NCBI GenBank assembly: GCA_009760855.2
Contig: WPIO01000096.1
Location: 1,461,001 to 1,525,000 of the forward strand
DNA from: Cristatella mucedo
Taxonomy: Eukaryota; Bryozoa; Phylactolaemata; Cristatellidae
DNA length: 64,000 nt
Direction: 5' to 3'
Shown: piece by piece, positions 10,205 through 20,519 of the stretch
How positions within the stretch are numbered: the stretch's first letter is position 1
How the letters are laid out: every line of letters begins with the position of its first letter
Notes under the pieces: model-generated
Told to the model about the DNA's origin: nothing
Seen by the model: only the letters and a program-made list of their open reading frames with translations
Database searches by the model: none
Made by a program: the position numbers and the translations under genes

Positions 10205-12490
10205 CATTTTTGAATCACAGATGCATGATAAAAAATGCTGATGCCGACGATCAACCATAATTCATTTATATTTCCATCTCCTCAACCTCTTCCAAGTTAG
10301 CCCCTTACCTGAGGATCCCTGTGATGATCTAGCTGATCACTTCCCTTGATTCTTTGTTCAGAAGATAGACAAGATCAGTCAGTCCATCCCTGCGATGGCA
10401 GCATCCCCCTAGAATGCTGTCTCTCGATTCCTTGCAGCACCTCAATGTCTACATTCAAACAGGTCAGTAGTGATCTTGCCCTGAAGTTCATATCTCAATC
10501 AAAGAAGACAATGATTGTTTGTGGACCCTATTCCCACTTTCCTCCACCTACGTTTGATTGATCTGCTGCTGCCATGCATAACTAACACCATTACTGTGTC
10601 ATTAGCCTCAGTTCATGTCCGAGCACCTTTCAAAAAAGCTGTAGTCAGGCCACTTCTCAAGAAAGCGACACTAGACCAGGAGAACTTGAGCAACTACCGC
10701 CCGATCCCCCTTCTGCCATTCCTATTGAAGACGTTGGAAAGAGTCATGGATGACCAGCTGAGGTCATATATTTAAACTTCAAAACGTAATACTAAGTTCC
10801 AGTCTGGCTTTAGAGCTAATCACTTTGCAGAGTCAGCTTTGCTTCGGATGTAGAACGACTAACTTGGGAATGCAGACATGGGTAGCCTATCTCTGCTAGT
10901 TTTTCTCGATCTTTCGGCAGCCATTGTTGCAGTCGATCACCAAGTTCTTGAGCACCTGTCATCTCGCCTGGGCATCACTGGCACTGCTCTGCAATGGTTC
11001 AGGTCCTATCTCAGTGGGAGACTTCAGAGTATTGATGTGAATAGAAGAAGATCATCCGAGGTACCTGTGAAACATGGGGTACCTCAGGGCTCCATGCTAG
11101 GTGCTAGGTCCAGTAGTGTTCACGGTTTAAACTCTCCCTCTTGCTGATGTGATGGCCAAGCACAATCTAGGCTTTTTACATCTATTCAGATGACACTCAA
11201 TTGAACCAGAGCTTGGATCCCTCCGAGCCTTCGAGCACATCGAATTCTCTCAACTCCCAGGCTGCATGTCTTGAGGCATCTGCACATGGATAGTGGCATA
11301 TTATTATCTTCTTATTATTTTATTTATTAAATTATTTATTATTAATTATCATATGTTATTTTCTTAAATTAAATTATGATAAAACTAACTTAATAATTAT
11401 CGGCAAATCAAGTGTGATTCAGAAATTGGAAAGGCTCAAAATCAACTTTGCCATCATATCTTCTGTTGAATATGCACGAAATCTAGGTGTCATGTTCCAA
11501 AATGACCTTTTGTTAGACAACCACATCAGCTCTACAATCAAGTTTGCCTTCTTTCACATACACAGCATTGCTAAAATTCGGGCTTGTTTAGAAAAGGATA
11601 CCACGTCTAAATTGGTCCATGCATTTGTGACATTCCGACTTGATTTCTGTAACTTGCTGCCTGCTGGCCTACCAGCATGTGCAATCCGGCAATTAAAGCT
11701 TGTGCAAAACTCTGCAGCTAGGCTTTTCTGTCGTGAACGTCGCAGTTGCCACATCACACCACTTCTCGCTGACCTGCACTGGCTACCAGTCAAGCAACGG
11801 ATCGACGTCACAGTTTTGTCGCTCATTTTTAGGTCACTTCATTCTTTGGCCCCAGCCTATCTCTCAGATCTACTCCCCCACCAGGCCAAGCATAATATTA
11901 CTTGCTTTTCGGAATTTAACAGTTTACCAATACCTGGTACAAACTTAAAATCCTTTGGAGACCGTGTATTTCGTTCGTATGCTCCCAAAGCCTGAAACTC
12001 ACTTCTGACTTGCGTCACGACAGCCTCTGACTTGACCACATTTAAAAAGAAATTTAAGACGCACCTTTTGATGACACCATTTGCTGGTGAGCCGTGATGG
12101 CACATTTAGATAAGGCGGTACTTTCATGACCTCGGTCTCGAGGTTATGGGCGATCCTTTATCGCCACTGCAGGCGGTGGTGATAGCCATAAAGGCACTTC
12201 TGTCGCTATAGAAAAGAGACTGTTAAAGCAGCTAGTATAATAATAATAGTAATATTGGGTCCATGTCAGTGGTCCTTTGTGTTTAAGGGTGCTGACACTG
12301 TGCATACTCCCACTAGCCACACTTGCTTGCTGACCCTGTGCATGTAACCCCTGACAATGTTATTCATTTTGTTTACCAATCATGATACCACTCACCATTC
12401 GATCGTATTTCGTCTGCAGCAAATGTAAAGTGCCTAGAAATAGATTGAGTTCTGTGAGGGCGCTTTATCAATTGTCTTATTATTGTTGCT
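10205..12490 (+). mobile_element. L2-like non-LTR retrotransposon, 5'-truncated, with its 3' tail
   Basis: The pre-RT linker at 10205-10400 matches 32600-32770. RT pieces follow: FKKAVVRPLLKKATLDQENLS and NYRPIPLLPFLLKTLERVM (10515-10775), FLDLSAAIVAVDHQVL with HGVPQGSMLG (10878-11147; palm motif A and template-binding motif), a YSDD-like box near 11180 and a 193-residue C-terminal frame at 11414-11995 with LDFCNLLPAGLP, LHWLPVKQRIDV and DRVFRSYAPKA. The coding part ends near 12098. The L2 tail with GTAAAGTGCCTAG and a GGGCGCTTTATCA end is at 12245-12490, separated from the coding part by a SINE. Several frameshifts and an AT-rich stretch (11300-11400) disrupt the ORF. Confidence 0.88.
12086..12243 (+). 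mobile_element. tRNA-derived SINE inserted in an L2 3' UTR
   Basis: The tRNA-like head GGTGAGCCGTGATGGCAC is followed by a diverged B-box region. The family's hairpin tail comes next (CCTTTATCGCCACTGC pairing imperfectly with GGTGGTGATAGCCATAAAGG). The copy ends in AATAATAATAGTAAT. The related L2 at 20520-20930 runs uninterrupted across the corresponding position, which shows that this is an insertion. Confidence 0.75.
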
Positions 12491-13129
12491 ATTGTTATAA
12501 GTGTAATGTATGCATTGGCACTTTGGCGGTAAACTGCAGAATTTTCTGTACTATCTCCTGTAGCTCCGTTTGATGTCTTTAAATCAAAGTCTTATATTTT
12601 ACGATGTGACTTACTAGGTTGGCCTACTCTTTTGCTGTTGCTGAGTGAGCAGGACTTCAGAACCTCGTTGCATTTCCTTTAGTACACCAGCTAGTAAGCA
12701 GCAGAAAGCAGAGCACAGTCAGGACATCAACTAATCTGTACTCAAGTTGTTGCCTTATTTGCAGCGTCTGTGCAAACTTGCTTGGGTAAAGCAGTTACCT
12801 TCTTAGTTTGCATGCCATCTGCTTGTAAACTGCACTGTCACATATTTTGCCAAATCGTACGAACATCTGTAAGTTTAAGGTGTGCTTTCCCATGTTGCTC
12901 GTCTTATGGCGTGGCCGAATACTGTAAAGATAGCCTCCAACTGCATCAGAGCTCTGATGCTGTCACTGCTCGCGACTCAATTTTTACAATGTTAGTTGCT
13001 GTAACCGTGGTGGTATTCTTACAGTGGTCCTCTATTTTCCATGTCATCAGTCCCTTACTGCTTACATGTGGCGCTCAGCATCTAACTTTACTGCTTAACT
13101 CTTGGTCTCCATCAGCTCTGACTTGCTAG

Positions 13130-13560
13130 TTCTGGTGCTGCTTCAGCACTTCTGCTGCTGCATCTACTGCCCGCCTCCACTGCTGCTGCTGCTGCCGCGC
13201 ACTCTGCTGCTGGGGAAGCTGCTGCTGCTGCTTCATCACTGCTGCTGCTGCATTGGAGTGGCTTCTGTATCGCTGCTGCTTCCGTATCGTAGATGCTGCA
13301 TCGCTGTTGCTGTATCGAAGCTGCTGCATCGCCGCTGCTGCATTTCTGCCACTCCTGGGGCTGCTGCTTTATCACTGCTGTTGCTGCTGAATTGCAACCG
13401 CTGCTGCTGCGTCACTGCTGCATCCCTGCTGTTGCATTGCTGATGCTGTTTCAACGCTGCTGCTGCTGCTGCTGCATTACTGCTGCTGTTGAGTAGCTGC
13501 TGCTGCTTCACTACTGCTGCTGCTGAATCGCTGCTGGTGATCCATGGCTGCTGCTACTGC
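13130..13560. repeat. Imperfect CTG/CAG trinucleotide-repeat tract
   Basis: About 430 bases are dominated by CTG/GCT triplets on the + strand, with the longest perfect runs around five to seven units (for example near 13182 and 13460) and frequent CAT, TTG and CCG interruptions. All reading frames on both strands look open (polyLeu/Cys, polyGln, polyAla), so the frames here are repeat artefacts. It lies in an ataxin-3 intron. Confidence 0.95.
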
Positions 13561-13786
13561 TTTGCTGCTGATGGCAGATGTCAGGAATGCTAGGGACAGT
13601 GTGGCCATCCTTGTCCGTGCTTGCCTGAGTTTTTGCAATATTCCATCACTGAAAATGGCTTCACTTGGCTATTTAGTTGCTGTGGTCGTCACGTGCTCTA
13701 AGCCTAGGGGTACGGTGCTTACACTTCAGGACACAGGTCGTGGTTAAATTTCCTTCGGCCATTGAAACCTAAAAATCTCGCGGCAG

Positions 13787-13943
13787 ATAAAGATCTCAGA
13801 GGGAGCTGTTTGGACATTATCAGGAAGCATTTGCACTATTATACCACAGAGGCACTGCTGCGGTTGCGTTGCCCTTCTATAACTTGTAGCTTTGTGAGGG
13901 AGGACCGGCTCCTCAAAAGCAGTGCCCTGAAGGACAGCTACTG
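13787..13943 (+). pseudogene. Possible orphan exon resembling a BTB/BACK-type segment
   Basis: A short frame contains LRGSCLDIIRKHL, TEALLRL and VREDRLLKSS, loosely like the BACK region that follows BTB domains (L..C+DFI.., then L...+.+D.L). It is flanked by CGGCAG and a GTAAAA donor-like site at 13944. At 157 bp it would break the ataxin-3 frame if spliced between the flanking exons, so it is not part of that coding sequence. It may be a chance match, a fragment of another gene, or an alternative exon. I am unsure. Confidence 0.2.
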
Positions 13944-13974
13944 GTAAAATGCACTGTTAAGAGTCTTAGCCAAC

Positions 13975-14215
13975 CAACCGGAATGCTTCTAAGCCAGAAC
14001 ACCATTAGTAGATGCCTTAAGCTACGACCTATTTTGTTTAATCTAATCGTGTAGCTACACCTCGAACAAACGTCAACTCCATTAGAGACAGTGCCTTTAG
14101 TTCATAGGTTTCCATAGCGTGGAACTTGCTACCAGCCGAAGTCACGATGTCCCGTCTTGACCGAATTCAAAAGAAACTAAAAACGTATCGATTTGTTAGA
14201 GCAAATATTGGGTGA
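13975..14215 (+). mobile_element. LINE 3' coding remnant
   Basis: The region around 14090-14190 reads, across frames, as the terminal RT motif seen in the other LINEs: a DSAFSS-like box, then AWNLLPAEV and RIQKKLKTYRF. It is followed directly by a reverse SINE. Confidence 0.5.
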
Positions 14216-14285
14216 TTCGCTCTTCAGTACCATAAACCACCAAGAGGTCTAAGTAGAGGCAGGCCAGGGAGCTGCTTAAAAAAAT

Positions 14286-14457
14286 CCTAGCTGATTAAAC
14301 AGCCTCTTTTTGTATAGCGACAGAAGTGCCTTTACGGCTATCACCACTGCTTGCTGTGGCGATAAAGGATCGCCCACCGCAGGAATCGAACCCACGACCT
14401 CGGGACTGACGTCGTGAAAGCAACCGCCTTACCTAGTGTGCCATCACGGCTCACCAT
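14286..14457 (-). mobile_element. tRNA-derived SINE, best-preserved copy
   Basis: Read on the minus strand, it starts GGTGAGCCGTGATGGCAC and continues TAGGTAAGGCGGTTGC. It carries a consensus pol III B box (GGTTCGATTCC) and then a hairpin tail in which CCTTTATCGCCACAGC pairs with GGTGATAGCCGTAAAGG. It ends near AACAGCCTCTTTTTG. The head folds like a tRNA gene but lacks a clean acceptor stem, so it is a SINE and not a tRNA. Homologues are at 12086, 49935 and 57813. Confidence 0.8.
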
Positions 14458-15913
14458 CACCTGCTTAGTAAAACGTGGAGAATCTGCGTGGATATCTGTA
14501 AAAAAAAACATACGAGCAAGCACGCAGGACATTCGGCAAGCTTGAATTCGTGGTCAGGTACACATAGGAGCCTTCAGAACCTGCTTTAGCTTATAGTTTG
14601 CCCTAGAAAAGTATCTGTGCACCCGATCCATTGATCTGAGTTTGGTTACTGCTAGTGCCTGTATTCGAGTATGTCATTAAGCTACACTCATTATTAAGTG
14701 TAACATTCTGTCAATATAATTTTGCATCAAGTTGCAGTTTGCTATGCTTGGCTTAGTCAATAGCTGCTTTCATCGGCACTTGAGTCAACGGCATCCATGT
14801 AAGAAGGTGGGGATGTGGACATGTGACTACGTGACCCCCCCCCCTCGTGAATGCCATCCAACAGACCCTATTCTTGGCCAATTTCATCACTGACATGCCT
14901 CGGCCGATGATGTGCTAACGTACCTGGATATCTCCTTGACCTGTTGAGGCCGGCCCCGATCGTAAAGGTGCTATGGTCGGGTTGCCTTTGAGTAACTTCT
15001 CAAAGGCTGTCCAATGCAGGGATCGGCATGCCAACTCGCGCCTCGCTTTTTGAGCTCCATGGTCAACAATAGCTTGCAATTAGCCACCAGCACATTCAGT
15101 CCTTGTTCCTTAAGTTGGCTTCTCTGAGTGCTTTCCCAGCAGCGGTTCTTTGTACCTCATCAATTCTACAGCTTCGTTGATACTCGGCCGATCGGTGTGA
15201 AATTTAGAACATAGGTGGGGCTCACCTGTCTCTGTGTTCCCTCTGTGCATGCAGGCACGATGGGTCGGTATGCATATGAAGTGCCTGTCACAAAGTGTCC
15301 ATGGACTGTGATCGTGATGACAGTCAAAAGTTGAGATGTCAATTTTTTTATATTTTGTTTGTGGTCTGGGGAACATAGAACCGAGTGTTCTGAATCTTTT
15401 GAGAGGTTTGCCTATTTATAGAGTGACTGGTATTGAATCGGTTGATTAAATGATGATAAAGCCATATGTGGCTATGCCTTATTGCTATACTTGACCTCAA
15501 CTTTCACAAGTCATCAGAAGGTCAACACGGCAGCTATGTTACATCAAACGATAGCTTATGTTGCCACTGTTCTTTGTGCCACCTTTCATGTGATTTGTTG
15601 TGTTGGTTTTTGTACAATATCAATAAATGCGCTTTGAGGTAGGACAATTCCCATTTGGTTGTGCACATAACTCGCACTACTATTTGGACTTACTTAATAA
15701 TTTTATTGACCATGATCCAGTCATCTGAAAACCACCAACATTTATGATTGCATTTTTAACTAGTTTATCTTTTAATATACAAATTTCCAAAAACTTATGA
15801 AAACCTAAAATGTTTACCTTTGTTGATGACATATCGCCCTATTCAGCAAAGGAGTTGAGAAAATTCGACACCCTGGAGAGCTGGTAGGGATGAAAGCAAA
15901 GATACAACTGAGT

Positions 15914-15915
<2 letters not shown>

Positions 15916-15946
<31 letters not shown>
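15916..15946. repeat. Short (TA)n microsatellite
   Basis: About 15 uninterrupted TA units. Confidence 0.9.
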
Positions 15947-15951
<5 letters not shown>

Positions 15952-17226
15952 CTGCGTTGAAGAGAAATCCTGCATTGTACCTGGCAATCACATGGGCAAG
16001 AGGGAAAGTATAGACTGAAAAGAACTGAACCAAACACAGAGCTCAGGTACTCCATGCTTCAGCAGTGCATTGGACGATATTTGTCCATTCACATCAATGC
16101 TCTGGAATCTCCCGCTGAGACAGGACATGAACCATTGTATTGGTGCTGCAGTGCCCAAGCGATATAAGAGTTCCTCAACATATATTTGAGATCAATCATT
16201 TCAAAAGCGGCTGAAAATGAAGAGACTCTGTGTAAGTCTCCACTTGTAAGGTCATCTTAACCCAATGCTATGCTCACTATCGACTGATTAGCTCTAAACT
16301 AGGCTGGAACTTACTAGCAACGTTTAAGTTTAATATATGAGTTTTAAAAGTGTTCAAATTCTTCATCACCTAGCTGTGAACTGCAGTGTGTAACTGTCGT
16401 GTCATGTTGGCTAGTAGTTGGAATTGCCGGCTTTAGCCAATATAGAGTCACGTGCCAAGTTTCGAGGAAAGTGATTTGTAGGCTCCAGCAGTAGTCGGAG
16501 GCGTGTAAGCTGGAACAGCTGTGTCCAGTCTTCAAGTGTTGCTCGAACATCCAAGTGCTTCCTAGGTCAAGGGGTCACATAATGGGTTCTTTTTCCTGAC
16601 CCCCTGACCTTTGGTCGTGTTGCCTACTACTATTGGAGGAGCCCTCTCGGCTCGGATGGCCTGCTAAATTGTGGCTGCTGTGGTTTTAGGGAAGGGGGCT
16701 ATTAAAGCACACAGTCGTGTACAGATATTACATCCTTGTATCAAATTTGGTCAAGATTAGCTGTTATCCAAACTTCTGGCTTTGACAACTGTTTAGGTCA
16801 ACTCGAGTTAATGATGCAGTCTAAGCACAGACTAGTCTTAGCAGTGAAAGGGAAAGTGTGCTCCTTCGAAATGGGGCTCTTTGTTGGTGACTCCGACGAC
16901 CTGTAGGCACTGACAATTCTTGTGTTTTGTGAGCGTTCATAGACCATGGCTCCCTGCTTTAGCTCATGTTTTGACCCGATGGCATGTCATTTCATTGCGG
17001 CTATCTTGCTAATGTATTGGCAGCTAAACAGTCACAGGTTTCTACCAGTGGTTCGGTTGAAAGAGTCTAGGCTGAAGTTAGCCACGAGCAAGCTTTGGTT
17101 GGGTATGGCAGGTGGCTGTTATTTTAAAGATTGCGTTGGCATCAACCTTTTTTCTACTCTTGTCTTTAGCAAGGCAGTTCTGCTTTAAAGGGTGGCTCTC
17201 CGACGTCGACTTCAGGGAGCTGTCTC

Positions 17227-17442
17227 TCACTTTTTAGTCTCTTTTATTTTCTCTTCCGTCCCCTCTCTCCTACCTGTTAGATCTGTTTTGTAATTAGACT
17301 TGGTGTCTGAGCTTGCGCTCGACGGACTTGAGTACTCATCACTGAGCTCGACTAAGCAAACCAAATCCCCCGAACCGGAAACCGAACCAGAACCTGACCG
17401 GAACCTGAGGTCAGAGGCCTCCATACTCCCAAAGTCTGCCAC
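17227..17442 (-). other. Unrecognised 71-codon frame on the minus strand
   Basis: It starts with ATG and encodes a short Ser/Gly- and acid-rich peptide ending in a Lys/Glu-rich stretch. It has no domain I recognise and no clear splice context. It lies opposite an ataxin-3 intron and is probably chance. Confidence 0.12.
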
Positions 17443-18254
17443 TCACTACCGACAGACGTTATGACGTCTTCTGACTGAGCGAGGGTGAAAAAAGCCGACC
17501 CCCCCCCATTTTCACTCCTCCTATCAGCATTTGCTTTCTCCCACGTGTGAGGGCTATCCGAGCGTGCCCTTGCTTCTGGCTTGACCGAGCGCTTTCCGAC
17601 TGGTTCAGAATTCTTCTAGCTTGGAAGTTCCGACTGGTTTGGCGCTTGCACCATAAGCAGCAGGCAGCCAAGACCTTTGCCTACAGCTCATTAGTTCGTT
17701 TTGACGGAGGTGTTTTTTATAAACTTTCTGGTCGTGGCCATTAAATGATGGCTGCTTGCCTCCAGTGCTGTTGTTACATGCTGCCACATCTAGTGTTTTC
17801 TTGGTGCGCGCTTGCTCTTGTGCCCAAGCGTCGTGCGTTTTATCTTCACATGCTCTTAACAGCCGTGCAATTACGAACCATCGTGGGTGCACGTTATCAC
17901 TAGTTTTTGCCATTAAAACCATTCCTGGATGCATGTGCCTGTGCAGACTTAGGTGAATTGGATACTTCTCCCCCAGGATGACCAAACGAATTGAAAGAAG
18001 TGGTTAAGGGTGCATCTCTGGTACTCATAGTTTCGAGCTGCCCAGCTCAAGCAGTGCAACGAATTACTCCTAATAATAATTAACTCTCTAGAACGCGGTG
18101 CCACTATTATAATCTGCCGTAAAAAAGGCTGTTACCATTTTGGCTTCCTGAGTTGTTCACTGTGTGCTTGCAGTTTGATGATTTGCAATGACATACTTTG
18201 GGATTCATTTTTCGTGTACTTACACTATACCAGGTGCTTGCGGCTGCTACAGCC

Positions 18255-18365
18255 AATCATTTGATGATTTGCTTTCTATACAACATCTGTAAAGTGCGAG
18301 AAAGAAATTCAGTTTTAGGGGGCGCCATACAAATCCATTATCATTATTCTTACTATTACTATTAT
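18255..18365 (+). repeat. L2-like LINE 3' tail, plus orientation
   Basis: CATCTGTAAAGTGCGAGAAA is followed by GAAATTCAGTTTTAGGGGGC and an ATT-rich end, just upstream of the last ataxin-3 exon. Confidence 0.65.
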
Positions 18366-18518
18366 CCATCAACAGAATGCGGAGTTAAGCTGGCAGATGT
18401 CTGTCGCCTTGCTTTACCACCACTCTTACCCAGCCTAGGCCTCATGAAGGGCTTAATGACTTGTCGGATTGCAGGCTGCTACATGTTTTTGAATGAGCTA
18501 GCATTCTGCTGTTTTCAG

Positions 18519-18937
18519 GTTGCTCTACATTTGTTGCGTGTGGACAGTTACCAGACTGTGCAGCTGAAGGTGGTCATGGTGGCCTATTTTCTCCATTGTT
18601 CAATCCGCAACTGCCGCAGTGCACTGGCAGCCGAACCTTGGGCTATGACTGTGCTGATACATGTGCTGCTTCGGAGGATGACGCCGACTTTCGGCAGGCT
18701 GTCGAGCTAAGCCTTCAGAGCAACAATGTTGATACCATTTATCTGCACCACTGTGATGATGACCTATCTTCACCATCCCCACAAGCCCTGTCTGAACTAA
18801 CAGCAGTCGACAGTGCAAGTATTGCTAATAGGCCCCCTGCTGAAGATGCTGCACGTTTTTTAATAGGACAGCAGCTGCTAAGTGAAGACCAGGTGTTGGA
18901 GCAGGCCATTGCACTTAGCCTGCAGCATGAAGGATAG
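18519..18937 (+). CDS. ATXN3: Ataxin-3 orthologue, terminal exon with two ubiquitin-interacting motifs
   Basis: After a GTTTTCAG acceptor the exon completes a Gly codon and reads open for 138 residues to TAG at 18935-18937. The first residues, STFVACGQLPDC, match the end of the ataxin-3 Josephin domain (vertebrate IFVVKGDLPDC). A Gly/Pro-rich linker follows, then a ubiquitin-interacting motif at 18674-18718 (EDDADFRQAVELSLQ) and a second at 18881-18925 (SEDQVLEQAIALSLQ) just before the stop. Vertebrate ataxin-3 has two or three UIMs and a polyglutamine tract. Here there is no glutamine run and the protein ends three residues after the last UIM. The helical linker between Josephin and UIM1 in vertebrates is not recognisable. 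The whole C-terminus is in one exon, unlike the many small exons of vertebrates. Confidence 0.95.
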
Positions 18938-19795
18938 CGGTCGTTCACTTCCACTTCCCGTTTGGGAGCCAAGACTTAACGTTAAAGTTATCAGCCATGT
19001 GCTCTAGCTAATAGTTCAAATACCGTGTTTTTTGTCCGACTCTTGACTAATTCGCGTCTGCCCTCGATTTATGGTGGCTTGACTAGTCGAACGGCCTGTG
19101 TCTCTTTCCGACAGTCACGCTCTGGTCATGGTAGCCGAGATGTGTTTGGCCAGTTTTTCAGGCCAACTTATCTGCTTGCCTGCTTGATAGGATATTCAAG
19201 ATGATATTAAAGCTGCTGAAAAAGTTGCAGAACTAATAGTAGTGTGATGTACTGTCCCAGTTTGCTTAAGTGTCAGCAGTCCAACATGCCCGATCAGGGA
19301 CTTTAACTCGTCTCTGAGCTCACTTTCATGAAACAGCAGTCCCATGAATGGAGCTGCGTTTTGTGGATGTTTTATATATATGTTACCCATTAATTTAGCT
19401 GGCTGCTAGTGATCTTCAAGATCGCATGGTGTTGCTCTGGAAGAGCTCCATATATTATTGTTCTTCTTTATGAGCTACTACTTCAGTCGATCTAGATATA
19501 ATTAGGTGTATTGTGGACCCTGTTATAAACTGTGGAATCCAAACACCTGCTGCTTAGCAGAGAAATTGGTACTGCTTAATACATTTTGTGGCATTAGATT
19601 TTCTTGAATATGAATCTACGTCTGGTTTCAGACTCTCAGGTTGGTGCTCTTAGGTTGGACCCCTGAACTTGCTCGGCTTCAAGTCTAGTTGGGTTGAAAT
19701 CCCCCTGACCACCAATCAAGGACATGCTTATATAAAGCCTGTGGTATCTTGGACTTATTACACCTGCAATAAAACTTCTTGCCAATTGCATGCTT
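18938..19795 (+). other. Probable 3' UTR of the ataxin-3 gene with poly(A) signal
   Basis: This is non-coding sequence after the stop codon. A canonical AATAAA lies at 19768-19773, about 830 bases past the stop, and no recognised repeat separates the two. The transcript end near 19,790 is inferred. Confidence 0.45.
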
Positions 19796-20144
19796 GAACG
19801 ATCTCTTACAACGTGGCGTAGAAGCAGGATAGTTTCACTCTCCGAGGTTACTGACAGGAGGTGACATTTAGTCCTTTTAAGTTCGGTATGGGATCGCTAC
19901 GGCGTTTTCTTCGTCTGACAATATTATTGGTGTGTGGGCCACTTTTGTTAGCACTAGCACTTCGCAAGTGCTAGCCAGTACCTTAAGGCCATTGGTTCGG
20001 TGCCCTGTTCCAGCTGCTGTTGCAGCTCTGCCTAGTACATGCACAGCAGCTCATGCATTGGGATAAGCTAGCCTCTCGTCTATAGGCTGTCGCAGAGACA
20101 GCAATGATGGCATCTAGCAATTGAAACCGTGGGATGTCTACCTC

Positions 20145-20283
20145 ATATCATATCAAATCATTCATATTTATAGCGCCTCACGAGAACTTAATTAATTCAG
20201 GTGCTTCACATATGTTCCAGTGCACTAGCCCACGACCTTGGTCGTGGTGAGCACCTTAACCACTGGGCCAAACCAGCTACATC
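20145..20283 (-). mobile_element. Second SINE type: tRNA-like head joined to an L2-like tail
   Basis: On the minus strand the copy begins AGCTGGTTTGGCCCAGTGG, an A-box-like tRNA head, passes a region with GGTCGTGGGCT in the B-box position, and ends with GTGAAGCGCCTG, TTAAGTTCTCGTGAGGCGCT and an AT-rich end. That last part is the L2 3' tail. A second copy is at 62118-62275. Confidence 0.65.
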
Positions 20284-20519
20284 AGTCTGGGTGGAGGCAG
20301 CAGCAGTGGCTTCCGTTCACTGGGCTCCTTGAGGCCTATGGAAGATTGAGCAGCTTCCCTTGCAGTTGCCGAGCTAAATCCTTGTCTGCATATAAGCTCT
20401 ACGACACGGCACTTACCGTCAGTGTGCATTGGCTGAGTAGTTCCAGAACACGACTTTAGTCATGCTTGACCGTATGGCAGGGCTTCCTATCTGACCTTGG
20501 ACCTGCCGGCGGTCGTTTC

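Larger units (their letters stand above)
10093..18518 (+). other. Ataxin-3 intron, 8.4 kb, with LINE, SINEs and a CTG-rich tract
   Basis: The intron runs from GTGAGC at 10093 to GTTTTCAG at 18511-18518. It contains an L2-like LINE (10205-12490) with a SINE inserted in its 3' UTR, a CTG-rich tract (13130-13560), a LINE 3' remnant (13975-14215), a reverse SINE (14286-14457), a short (TA)n at 15916-15946 and an L2 tail (18255-18365). Apart from weak frames noted separately, 14460-15900 and 15950-18250 show nothing I recognise. Confidence 0.85.

Noticed and set aside
13112-13511. PolyGln frames on the minus strand, tempting because the host gene is ataxin-3
   Set aside because: The frames are antisense, intronic and shifted by interruptions. 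The ataxin-3 exons join in phase without this region.
14380-14460. Possible tRNA gene (B box and tRNA-like head)
   Set aside because: No complete acceptor stem or clean cloverleaf, and the sequence continues into a repeated tail present in other copies. It is a SINE.
18198-18710. 170-codon plus-strand ORF overlapping the last ataxin-3 exon
   Set aside because: Different frame from the UIM-encoding exon, spans an L2 tail and the intron acceptor, and has no motif.
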